64,000 nt of DNA, taken from Lachnospiraceae bacterium. Lineage in GTDB: Bacteria > Bacillota > Clostridia > Lachnospirales > Lachnospiraceae. The stretch lies in the NCBI GenBank assembly GCA_902363835.1, contig CABJBM010000010.1, forward strand, positions 124,001 to 188,000, given 5' to 3'. How positions within the stretch are numbered: the stretch's first letter is position 1; each line of letters begins with the position of its first letter. The notes beneath the pieces are model-generated. The model was not told the origin of the DNA. It saw nothing but the letters and a program-made list of their open reading frames with translations, and ran no database searches. Both the position numbers and the translations under genes were made by a program. Shown here piece by piece: positions 43,527 through 51,909 of this stretch.

Positions 43527-44396
43527 ATGAAAAACAAATTACTGGGTGCATTATTAGGTGTTACCATGGCTGCAGGTCTTTTAGCAGGCTGCGGCCAGGC
43601 AAAGGATACTGCAGGAACTGCCGGAGGGGCTTCTGCAAAAGCAAGAACCCTGTCTGAAATCAAGGATGCCGGAACCATTAAGATCGGTGTATTCAGCGAC
43701 AAGAATCCATTTGGATATGTGGATTCCAACGGAAAGATCCAGGGTTATGATGTATATTTTGCAAAGCGCCTGGCAAAGGATTTACTGGGAAGTGAAGACA
43801 AGGTGGAATTCGTATACGTAGAGGCTGCCAGCCGGGTGGAATATTTAAAATCTGCCAAGGTGGATGTGATTCTGGCTAATTTCACTGTGACTGATGAGAG
43901 AAAGGAACAGGTGGATTTTGCTCTTCCTTACATGAAAGTAGCTCTTGGCGTGGTTTCCCCTGATGCCGCTTTGATTTCCGATGTGGCCCAGTTAAAGGAT
44001 AAGACCCTGATTGTGGTAAAAGGAACTACGGCTGAAACCTATTTTTCTGAAAACCATCCGGAAGTCAAGCTGTTAAAGTTTGATGAGTACCAGGAAGCTT
44101 ATGATGCCCTTTTAGACGGAAGGGGAGATGCTTTCTCCACTGATAACACAGAAGTTCTTGCCTGGGCGCTTCAGAACAAGGGATTTTCCGTAGGAATCGA
44201 ATCCATCGGAAATCTGGATACCATTGCTCCTGCCGTTCAGAAGGGAAATAAGGAGCTTTTGGACTGGATCAACAGCGAGATCGAAACTCTTGGCAAGGAA
44301 CAGTTCTTCCACAAGGATTTTGAGGAAACCTTAAAGCCTGTGTATGGAGATGAAATTGATCCGGAAAATCTGGTGGTGGAAGGCGGCCAGGTTTAA
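43527..44396 (+). CDS. Cysteine/cystine ABC transporter substrate-binding lipoprotein (CjaA-like)
   Basis: 289 residues from ATG 43527 (GGAGG upstream). Lipoprotein signal with lipobox LLAGCGQ. The mature protein has IKIGVFSDKNPFGYVDSNGK, GYDVYFAKRLAKDL, and ILANFTVTDERKEQVDFALP, closely matching the CjaA-type cysteine-binding proteins, including the long ANFTVTxER segment. It captures cysteine or cystine outside the membrane. Last gene of the operon; a terminator lies about 60 bp downstream. Confidence 0.88.
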   Translation: MKNKLLGALLGVTMAAGLLAGCGQAKDTAGTAGGASAKARTLSEIKDAGTIKIGVFSDKNPFGYVDSNGKIQGYDVYFAKRLAKDLLGSEDKVEFVYVEAASRVEYLKSAKVDVILANFTVTDERKEQVDFALPYMKVALGVVSPDAALISDVAQLKDKTLIVVKGTTAETYFSENHPEVKLLKFDEYQEAYDALLDGRGDAFSTDNTEVLAWALQNKGFSVGIESIGNLDTIAPAVQKGNKELLDWINSEIETLGKEQFFHKDFEETLKPVYGDEIDPENLVVEGGQV

Positions 44397-44459
44397 GTGG
44401 CAGGACATGAGAAAAAATATCAACAGCTGTTTTTGAAAGGCTTAATGAGAAAAATAACC

Positions 44460-44488
44460 GGCAGGACGTCTTGACGTCCTGCCTTTTT
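44460..44488 (+). terminator. Intrinsic terminator of the cystine ABC operon
   Basis: GGCAGGACGTC pairs with GACGTCCTGCC, followed by TTTTT. Confidence 0.88.
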
Positions 44489-44504
44489 CATTCCATAATA
44501 GCAT

Positions 44505-44516
44505 TGTTATATAACA
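44505..44516 (+). promoter_or_regulatory. Candidate TetR operator at 44.5 kb
   Basis: TGTTATATAACA, a perfect palindrome overlapping a -10 box (TATAAC, with TTCATT 17 bp before), just upstream of the TetR gene. Suggests autorepression. Confidence 0.5.
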
Positions 44517-44538
44517 GTGTTATAAAAAAGGAGAAAAA

Positions 44539-45156
44539 ATGAGCGCTCAGGTAAATGACACGCGTCAGGCCATTTTGGAGGCGGGCAGGAAGGAGTTTTT
44601 GGAATATGGATATGAAGGGGCTTCCTTAAGAAGGATTGCCAGGGCGGCTTCTGTGACAACAGGAGCCATTTATGGGTATTTTCCCGGTAAGGAAGCATTG
44701 TTTGATGCTTTGACAGGAGATGCGGCTGATGGACTTTTGGAAAGGTACAGACAGGTTCATGAAGAATTTGCATGCCTTCCTCCCATTGACCAGGCGGCTG
44801 CCCTGGAAACTGTTACCGATGATACGATTCCGTGGATGATCAATTACATTTATGACCGGTTTGATGTGTTCAAGCTGTTATTTTGCAAGGGCATTTCCGG
44901 AAGCTGTGACAGCTATTTCGCGCAGCTGGCTCAGATCGAGGAGAAGTCCTGCTGGGATTTTATTGAAGCAATGAAGGAATTAGGCCATGAGGTCATGGAT
45001 ATTGACAGCACCCTGGTTCACATCCTGTCCCGCTCCTTTTTCCAGCAGATCCTGGAGTTTGTGGCCCATGATGTCCCAAGGGAAAAGGCTCTTTCTTATT
45101 CCCTGGTGCTTGGGAGGTTCCAGCACGCCGGGTGGAAGAAAATCATGGGGATTTGA
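44539..45156 (+). CDS. TetR/AcrR-family transcriptional regulator
   Basis: 205 residues. DNA-binding domain at 8-55: AILEAGRKEFLEYGYEGASL followed by RRIARAASVTTGAIYGYFPG. The ligand domain is unassigned. A ribosome-binding site (AAAGGAG) and a palindromic operator precede it. It lies 430 bp upstream of a two-gene ABC exporter on the same strand, a usual arrangement for efflux control, although the exporter's upstream region has a different inverted repeat. Confidence 0.9.
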   Translation: MSAQVNDTRQAILEAGRKEFLEYGYEGASLRRIARAASVTTGAIYGYFPGKEALFDALTGDAADGLLERYRQVHEEFACLPPIDQAAALETVTDDTIPWMINYIYDRFDVFKLLFCKGISGSCDSYFAQLAQIEEKSCWDFIEAMKELGHEVMDIDSTLVHILSRSFFQQILEFVAHDVPREKALSYSLVLGRFQHAGWKKIMGI

Positions 45157-45588
45157 TAAAGCCTGTTTTTAAAGGCTGGTGTCCGGAAATAATTATTTTC
45201 ATGTATTTGATATGTTTGCCGTAAGCTGTTTCCGGGTTCTGCCGGAAATAGTTTATATACAAAAGTTAGTCAAAACTAACTTAAAGACCAAATGAATTTA
45301 TCCATGGGAATCGCTTTAATGGGTGAGGGTGTGCGCCTGGAGCAGAGTGACGGCAATGAAATGATGTTTATGAATGCCATTATGATGGGGTTAAGATACA
45401 TAAGATATATGCGCATAAAAGGATTGTTCAGTCAACCGTATCTGTAACAATCTGTATAAACAGGATACTTTTCAAAAACGCTGCACAATGGGGCCGCGGC
45501 GGCATGGAATGGCGTCATCCATTATGAGCTGTTGGGGCAATTATGAAAAATGAAAAGAGTTGTATTTTAAAAAGAAAGGTGGTTCGTT
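45157..45588 (+). other. Region between the TetR gene and the ABC exporter
   Basis: 432 bp. It contains TTTCCGG/CCGGAAA (about 45228-45247) and AAGTTAGT-N4-ACTAACTT (45263-45282), a possible operator near TTATATAC. A 51-codon ORF (45292-45447) lacks a ribosome-binding site and recognisable similarity; it may be a decayed gene. Nothing else is evident. Confidence 0.45.
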
Positions 45589-47412
45589 ATGAAACAAAAT
45601 AATTCTGTGGCGGCAAAGCCCAAAACCGGTATGGCCAGGCTGATGGAGCTTGCGGCTACTAAAAAACCTCTGATGGTTTCTTCCATAATCTTATCGGCGC
45701 TGGCCTCTGTTGCCTCGTTTATTCCTTATATCGCCATATACTTTGTGGTGAAGGAAGTCATGGGAGTGTTTCCTGATTTTGAGAATCGTGACCTGCAAAG
45801 GACCATTGGGTACGGCTGGCTGGCCTTTGGAGGCATTATGCTCAATGTATTGCTTTATTTCGCGGCTTTGGTATGCTCTCATCTGGCAGCTTTCGGCACA
45901 CTGTATGAGCTGAAGGTAAACTTTGCCTCCCATCTTGCAGGGCTGCCTCTTGGCTTTCATATGCTGGTTGGCAGCGGTAAGCTGAGAAAGATTATGGATG
46001 AAAATATTGAGAAGATCGAAGGCTTCATTGCCCACCAGCTGCCTGACTTAGTGGCCTCCTTTGTGGCTCCTGTTGTCATGCTGATCATCCTCCTGGCAGT
46101 GGACTGGCGTTTTGGGCTTGCCGCCGCAGCCGGAATTGTCATTGCCCTTGGAATCCAGATAAAGGCCTATGGAAACGATGGGGCAAAAACCATGATGGAG
46201 AAATATCAAAGCGCCCTGGAGGATATGAACAATGCTTCCGTGGAATATGTCCGTGGAATCACCGTTGTCAAAGCCTTCAAGCAAACAGTGTATTCCTTCC
46301 GCCGGATGCACAGCGCCATAAAGGAATACACCCGGATGGTCATCCCCTATACCTTAAGCTGGGAAAACTACATGTCAGCCTTTCACACGGTCATCAATAA
46401 CATTTACTTATTCCTGATTCCCGTGGGCATCCTGATCGGGCTAAATACATCGGATTATTCCGGATTTGCCGCCACATTCATCTTTTACCTTATTTTTGTC
46501 CCTTCCATTGCCTCTGTTTTGATGAAAATCATGTATGTTTCCACAGGCGGAATGCAGATCATCGGAGGAGTGGAGCGCATGGATGAAATCTTACAGACCC
46601 CGCAGCTGTCCCAGCCTGAAAATCCCAAGGAAACCTTTGGCCATGAGATCGTATTTGAAAATGTTTCCTTCTCTTATTCCGGCCAGGAGGCCCAGGCAAT
46701 TTCAGACATTTCCTTCCGGGCGGAGGAAAACCAGATCACGGCAATTGTAGGCCCTTCCGGAGGCGGAAAAACCACCATTGCCCACTTGATTCCCCGGTTT
46801 TTTGATGTGACGGAAGGAAGGATCCTGATCGGAGGCGTTGACGTGCGCCAGATGAGAAGTGAATACCTGATGGAAAAGGTCAGCTTTGTATTTCAGGATG
46901 TGTTCCTTTTTAAGCAAAGCATCATGGATAATATCCGTCTTGGAAACCAGAATGCAACCGATGAGCAGGTGATTGCCGCTGCAAAGGCGGCCCAGTGCCA
47001 TGAGTTTATTGAAAAGCTGCCGGAAAAATATCATACGGTCATTGGTACAAAAGGAGTTCACTTATCAGGAGGAGAGCAGCAGCGAATTGCAATTGCCAGA
47101 GCCATTGTAAAAGATGCGCCCATCGTGCTTTTGGATGAGGCAACTGCATTTTCTGATCCGGAAAACGAGCACCTGATCCAGCAGGCCTTTCAAAAGCTGA
47201 TGCATGGAAAGACAGTGATCATGATCGCCCACCGTTTGTCAACCATCCGCAGTGCAAATAAAATCATCGTAATAGACAAGGGCCGGCTTATTGAGCAGGG
47301 CAGCCACGAGAAATTGCTGGAAAAGCAGGGGAAATATTGTGATATGTGGAACGTATATACGAAAGCTCTTGACTGGAAGATGGACAGAAAGGGGATTAAA
47401 GAACATGTATAA
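45589..47412 (+). CDS. ABC exporter subunit A (permease-ATPase)
   Basis: 607 residues: six-helix membrane domain (about 30-310) then nucleotide-binding domain with GPSGGGKTT, LSGGEQQR, IVLLDEATAFSDPENE and IAHRLST. Type IV half-transporter with the order of IrtA/YbtP-like or multidrug exporters. GAAAGGTGG precedes the ATG. It overlaps the second half-transporter by 8 bp, so the two form a heterodimer. Substrate unknown; likely controlled by the TetR regulator upstream. Confidence 0.9.
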   Translation: MKQNNSVAAKPKTGMARLMELAATKKPLMVSSIILSALASVASFIPYIAIYFVVKEVMGVFPDFENRDLQRTIGYGWLAFGGIMLNVLLYFAALVCSHLAAFGTLYELKVNFASHLAGLPLGFHMLVGSGKLRKIMDENIEKIEGFIAHQLPDLVASFVAPVVMLIILLAVDWRFGLAAAAGIVIALGIQIKAYGNDGAKTMMEKYQSALEDMNNASVEYVRGITVVKAFKQTVYSFRRMHSAIKEYTRMVIPYTLSWENYMSAFHTVINNIYLFLIPVGILIGLNTSDYSGFAATFIFYLIFVPSIASVLMKIMYVSTGGMQIIGGVERMDEILQTPQLSQPENPKETFGHEIVFENVSFSYSGQEAQAISDISFRAEENQITAIVGPSGGGKTTIAHLIPRFFDVTEGRILIGGVDVRQMRSEYLMEKVSFVFQDVFLFKQSIMDNIRLGNQNATDEQVIAAAKAAQCHEFIEKLPEKYHTVIGTKGVHLSGGEQQRIAIARAIVKDAPIVLLDEATAFSDPENEHLIQQAFQKLMHGKTVIMIAHRLSTIRSANKIIVIDKGRLIEQGSHEKLLEKQGKYCDMWNVYTKALDWKMDRKGIKEHV

Positions 47413-49156
47413 ATGGAAGGAAATATTGATGCTGACTGACAAAGGCTATTCAGACTTAAAGAAAGCCGTCGTTGCCTGCACAATCACCAATCTGGTGCTT
47501 ATGCTGCCTTTTATGGTGACCATTCAGGTGTTTGCCGAGCTGTTAAAGCCTTTAATGGCACAGGAAATTTCCTGGGCCAGGATGTGGCTTTTGTTTGGCT
47601 GCGGTGTTGTGGCAGCAGTGCTGGTGTTTTTAGCCAGTAAAAATGATTATAAAAAAACATATGTTACCTCTTATCTGGAATCAGAGAATTCAAGAATCAG
47701 CGTTGCCGAACGGATCAGGAAGCTGCCCATGAGCTTTTTTAACTCAAAGGACCTTTCCGAACTGACCACAAACATTATGGCTGACTGTTCTACTACAGAG
47801 CATGTGTTAAGCCATCTCATTCCCCAGCTAAGTGCCAATGCCATCTCCATTTCCATTATCTGCATTATGATGGCCGCCTTTGACTGGAGAATGGCTCTTT
47901 CCGTATTCATTACCGTACCTGCTGCACTGTTCATTATCATGGGCAGCAAAAAGATTCAGGCGCGTTTAAGTGAGAAACAGGTGGAGGCAAAGCTGAAAGC
48001 ATCTGATCAGGTACAGGAGTATCTGGAAGGAATCAAGGTTATCAAGGCCTGCGGGTTAGATGGTTCCAAATTTTCAGCATTGGATAATGCCCTGCATCTG
48101 ATGAAGAAAATGGCAATTAAAATGGAATTCGGCACCGGTATTTTTGTCACCGGGGCACAGATGATCCTGCAGATCGGTGTGGGACTTACGGTTTTTACAG
48201 GGACTTACCTGCTGACAGGAGGTAAAATCCAACTGATCCCAATGCTCATGTTTTTTGTCATTGTGGTGAGGATATACGGTCCGGTTCTTGTGGAGTTCAC
48301 CCTTTTGCCGGAGCTGTTTTACCATCAGGTGGCAACAAAGCGGATGCACACGCTCATGACCGTTCCGGTTATGGAGGGAGAATCGGAAACGCCTTTAACC
48401 AACTGGAATATTGATTTTGAAAATGTTTCTTTTGGCTACAATGTAGAAGATTCCAGAGAGAATATGGTGATCAAAAACCTTACGGTATCCATTCCTTCCG
48501 ATGCCATCACAGCCCTGGTAGGACCTTCGGGCTGCGGAAAAAGCACCATTTCAAGGCTTATTGCACGGTTTTGGGATGTAAACCAGGGAAGCATAAAGAT
48601 TGGGGGAGTTGAGGTGAAGACTCTTGATCCGGAACATCTCATGAGCTATATGTCCTTTGTATTTCAGGATGTGGTGCTGTTTAATGATACGGTTTATAAC
48701 AATATACGCATCGGAAACATGGAAGCAACGGAGAAACAGGTCATGGAAGCGGCGAAGGCTGCCTGCTGTGACGGTTTTATAAACACCTTGCCCCAAGGAT
48801 ATCAGACAATGCTTGGGGAAAACGGCAGCACCCTTTCCGGAGGGGAACGGCAGCGTATTTCCATTGCCCGGGCGCTTTTGAAAAATGCACCCATCGTGCT
48901 TTTGGATGAGGCAACTGCCTCCCTTGACCCTGAGAATGAAGCCCTTATTCAGCAGGCGATTTCCAGGCTGATTGAAGGCAAGACCGTCATCGTCATCGCC
49001 CACCGTTTAAGAACCATATCAGGAGCGGATAAAATCATTGTGCTTGATGAGGGCAGACTGGCTGAGGAGGGGACCCATGAGGAATTGATGAGCAACAAGG
49101 GGCTTTATGAAAGGCTGTACCGGATCCAGCAGGAAAGCATGGGCTGGAGCGTTTAA
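47405..49156 (+). CDS. ABC exporter subunit B (permease-ATPase)
   Basis: 583 residues from ATG 47405; the frame runs further upstream inside the previous gene but the ATG is preceded by AAAGGGGATT. Membrane domain about 20-300, then nucleotide-binding domain with [33 protein letters not shown] and IAHRLRT. Both catalytic Glu residues are present in the pair, so neither ATP site is obviously dead. Partner of the preceding subunit. Confidence 0.9.
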   Translation: MYKWKEILMLTDKGYSDLKKAVVACTITNLVLMLPFMVTIQVFAELLKPLMAQEISWARMWLLFGCGVVAAVLVFLASKNDYKKTYVTSYLESENSRISVAERIRKLPMSFFNSKDLSELTTNIMADCSTTEHVLSHLIPQLSANAISISIICIMMAAFDWRMALSVFITVPAALFIIMGSKKIQARLSEKQVEAKLKASDQVQEYLEGIKVIKACGLDGSKFSALDNALHLMKKMAIKMEFGTGIFVTGAQMILQIGVGLTVFTGTYLLTGGKIQLIPMLMFFVIVVRIYGPVLVEFTLLPELFYHQVATKRMHTLMTVPVMEGESETPLTNWNIDFENVSFGYNVEDSRENMVIKNLTVSIPSDAITALVGPSGCGKSTISRLIARFWDVNQGSIKIGGVEVKTLDPEHLMSYMSFVFQDVVLFNDTVYNNIRIGNMEATEKQVMEAAKAACCDGFINTLPQGYQTMLGENGSTLSGGERQRISIARALLKNAPIVLLDEATASLDPENEALIQQAISRLIEGKTVIVIAHRLRTISGADKIIVLDEGRLAEEGTHEELMSNKGLYERLYRIQQESMGWSV

Positions 49157-49230
49157 GGGAAAATCGAAGGGGTATATGAAATGAAATCAAAGATCTGGAA
49201 TTTGAATATTCAGTTAAAGAAATAGAAAGA

Positions 49231-49264
49231 CAGGCCGCCATTTTTTGGCGGCCTGATTATTTTG
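49231..49264 (+). terminator. Intrinsic terminator of the ABC exporter operon
   Basis: CAGGCCGCCA pairs with TGGCGGCCTG around a short T loop, followed by ATTATTTT. Confidence 0.8.
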
Positions 49265-49309
49265 AGAATAAGATGCCCCAGTCCTTATGAGGCGGTATAA
49301 CGATTGATA

Positions 49310-49400
49310 GGGTAGTACTGTTTGCTTTACCCGGGAAAAGGTTTCATTTTTCCGGCCTCTTTTTCCAGTGGACATGTCCAGCAGCGCTGGGGATTTTTTT
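49310..49400 (+). ncRNA. Possible structured RNA ending in a terminator
   Basis: Three successive pairings: GGGTA/TACCC (49310-49332), CCGGGAAAA/TTTTTCCGG (49331-49355), CCAGTG/CGCTGG (49365-49390), then seven T. The first two overlap by two bases and could compete. It lies about 190 nt before the binding-protein gene. It may be a small RNA or a leader attenuator; no known class recognised. Confidence 0.35.
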
Positions 49401-49592
49401 GCTTAAATTATGAATTATGTACATGTATATTGAAAAACAGAATTGAAAATTATGCAAAAGTTCAGAATGACAAAAGAAATGTAAGAATATTAAATGGAAA
49501 AATGCACATGAAAATCTTATAATTAGACCATCGGAACTAAACATTCCCCTATAATCGTGAACTCAAATAATTTTATAAAGGAGAGGTTATCT

Positions 49593-50711
49593 ATGAAAAA
49601 AAGATTCTTAACAGCTTCACTGGCAGCACTGGCAGCATTAAGCTTATCCGCCTGCAGCGGCGGCGGAAAGCCTGCAGAAACCACGGCAGCTCCCCAGGCT
49701 TCTGCGGAGACAACGGCAGCCGAAACAAAGGCAGAGGAGTCAAAGGCCGGAACAGAGGCGGGGGCAAAGGCTCCGGAGGATTACAAAGGAACGGTTGTGG
49801 TGTATTCCCCTCATGATGCGGATCCCCTCAATGCAGGTGTGAACCTGTTTATGGAGAAGTATCCCAACGTTAAGGTGGAGGTTGTTGCCGCCGGTACAGG
49901 AGAGCTGTGCAACCGTATTGCAGCCGAATCAGCAAACCCCATTGCAGACGTATTGTGGGGCGGCGGCGCTGACTCTCTGGCAGCGTTTAAGGATTATTTC
50001 GCTCCCTATGTATGCGCCAACGACGAGTTCATCGGCGATGCTTATAAGGATGCCGATGACATGTGGATCGGTGAAAGCCCTCTGCCCATGGTTATTTTTT
50101 ACAATAAAGATTTAATTGAAAAGGCCGGCCTTGCCATTCCCGAAACATGGGAGGATTTGACAAAGCCTGAATGGAAAGGAAAGATCGCATACTGTCTGCC
50201 ATCCAAGTCCGGTTCCGCGTACACCCAGCTGTGCACCATGATCCTGGGCCATGGCGGCAAAGAGGCCGGCTGGGATTTCATTAAGAAATTATATGACAAT
50301 CTGGACGGCAAGATCGTGGACTCTTCCGGCAAGTGCCACAAAATGGTTGCGGACGGCGAGTTCTATGTTGGTCTGACTCTGGAGAAATCCGCAGTCCAGT
50401 ATAAGGATGATCAGTCCGTTGGATTCGTATATCCCAAAGACGGAACCAGTGCAGTGCCGGATGGCGTAGCTCTTGTAAAGGGCGGTCCAAACGAAGAAAA
50501 TGCAAAACTGTTTATTGATTTTGTCACATCAAAGGAGTGCCAGACAGAGCAGAGCCAGAACTGGGGACGCCGTCCGGTAAGAAGCGACATGGAAGTTGGC
50601 GAAGGAATGGCGAAGTTACAGGATATCGTGCTGGTTGATTATGATTTTGACTGGGCGGCAAATGAGAAAGAAACCATTATTGAGAAATTCAACGACATTA
50701 TGGTCAATTAA
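49593..50711 (+). CDS. ABC transporter substrate-binding lipoprotein, FbpA/AfuA class
   Basis: 372 residues from ATG 49593 (AAAGGAGAGG upstream). Lipoprotein signal (LAALAALSLSACSGG) and an Ala/Thr/Glu-rich spacer. The binding domain starts GTVVVYSPHDADPLNAGVNL, with VADGEFYVGLTLEKSA and IDFVTSKECQTEQS. Usually annotated as iron(III)-binding, but the adjacent Tyr pair of ferric-binding proteins is not seen. The next genes include a phosphohexomutase and an HptRSA-like sensing trio, so a sugar phosphate ligand, as for AfuA, is more likely. This is inference. Confidence 0.85.
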   Translation: MKKRFLTASLAALAALSLSACSGGGKPAETTAAPQASAETTAAETKAEESKAGTEAGAKAPEDYKGTVVVYSPHDADPLNAGVNLFMEKYPNVKVEVVAAGTGELCNRIAAESANPIADVLWGGGADSLAAFKDYFAPYVCANDEFIGDAYKDADDMWIGESPLPMVIFYNKDLIEKAGLAIPETWEDLTKPEWKGKIAYCLPSKSGSAYTQLCTMILGHGGKEAGWDFIKKLYDNLDGKIVDSSGKCHKMVADGEFYVGLTLEKSAVQYKDDQSVGFVYPKDGTSAVPDGVALVKGGPNEENAKLFIDFVTSKECQTEQSQNWGRRPVRSDMEVGEGMAKLQDIVLVDYDFDWAANEKETIIEKFNDIMVN

Positions 50712-50740
50712 TAAAAAGGATAGGAATATATTTTGACGAA

Positions 50741-50780
50741 AAAAGACTGTCCCGCCCCTTCGGGGACAGGGCAGTCTTTT
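50741..50780 (+). terminator. Terminator-like hairpin between binding protein and ATPase genes
   Basis: AAAAGACTG pairs with CAGTCTTTT, with an inner CCC/GGG stem. Probably allows partial read-through so that the binding protein is made in excess. Confidence 0.6.
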
Positions 50781-50829
50781 GCTGTAAGGGGCAGGAAGAC
50801 AGCCAAAGGTTTAAGGAGGAGCGATAAGT

Positions 50830-51909
50830 ATGAGCCATGCAGTAATTATTAAACAGGCCGTGAAAAAATACGGTGATTTTACAGCGCTAAATGGGGTGGA
50901 TTTAGAGATGAAGCCGGGGGAATTTTTCACATTGCTTGGTCCTTCCGGATGCGGCAAAACAACGCTGCTCCGCATGATAGCGGGATTCAATTCTGTGGAT
51001 GGCGGGGAGATTTGTTTTGACCATAAGGTGATCAACAACCTGGATGCCCATAAAAGGGATATTGGCATGGTGTTCCAGAATTACGCCATCTTTCCCCATC
51101 TGACCGTGGCAGAGAATGTGGCTTACGGTCTGAAAGCAAAAAAATATCCCAAAGACCAGATTTCCCGCAAGGTGGAGGAGGCCCTGGACCTGGTGCAGAT
51201 TAAAAATCTAAAGGACAGGAAGCCAAATGAGCTGTCAGGAGGCCAGCAGCAGCGTGTGGCCCTTGCAAGGGCGTTTGTTATTGAGCCGGGAGTGCTTCTC
51301 ATGGATGAGCCTTTATCCAATCTGGATGCAAAGCTCAGAGTGCAGATGAGAACGGTTATCAAAAAGCTGCAAAGACGGCTTGGGATCACCACCATTTACG
51401 TTACCCACGATCAGGAGGAAGCTCTGGCTATTTCCGACAGGATTGCAGTCATGAAGGAAGGCAACATCATGCAGGTAGGTTCGCCGGAAGAGATTTATAA
51501 AAAGCCGGGGAACACCTTTGTAGCCGGATTTATCGGAGTATCCAACTTCATTGACTGTGAGGTGGATGGAAGCGCTCCGGACAGAGCCGTTTTAAATATC
51601 AAGAATGAATGCAGCTTAACCTGCAGGCTGAAATCCGCCTATAAGGGAAAGGGGATCATTTCCGCAAGGCCTGAACAGCTGTTTTTTGATGAAAGGGAAG
51701 GGCTGACCGGCCGGATCGTCATTTCCACGTTTCTTGGGGATTTCATAGAATACGAAATCCTGCTGAACAATGGGCAGACCATTCAATTAAACGAATACAC
51801 AAAGGATGCCGGTGATCTTCGGCCGGACGGCCAGGAAGTGCGGGTGAACTTTGATATCAGCGCGGTAGGTGTATACGATGCTCAGACCCAGGAGGTGATA
51901 TCATGGTAA
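50830..51909 (+). CDS. ABC transporter ATP-binding protein (FbpC/AfuC class)
   Basis: 359 residues. Walker A GPSGCGKTT, signature LSGGQQQR, Walker B VLLMDEPLSNLDAKLR, H-loop VTHDQEEA, and a C-terminal TOBE-type regulatory domain (about 240-359). AAGGAGG precedes the ATG. Overlaps the permease gene by 7 bp. Energises the importer formed with the neighbouring permease and binding protein. Confidence 0.93.
   Translation: MSHAVIIKQAVKKYGDFTALNGVDLEMKPGEFFTLLGPSGCGKTTLLRMIAGFNSVDGGEICFDHKVINNLDAHKRDIGMVFQNYAIFPHLTVAENVAYGLKAKKYPKDQISRKVEEALDLVQIKNLKDRKPNELSGGQQQRVALARAFVIEPGVLLMDEPLSNLDAKLRVQMRTVIKKLQRRLGITTIYVTHDQEEALAISDRIAVMKEGNIMQVGSPEEIYKKPGNTFVAGFIGVSNFIDCEVDGSAPDRAVLNIKNECSLTCRLKSAYKGKGIISARPEQLFFDEREGLTGRIVISTFLGDFIEYEILLNNGQTIQLNEYTKDAGDLRPDGQEVRVNFDISAVGVYDAQTQEVISW

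Noticed and set aside
45292..45447. 51-codon ORF upstream of the ABC exporter
   Set aside because: No ribosome-binding site and no similarity I recognise; mentioned only within the intergenic region.
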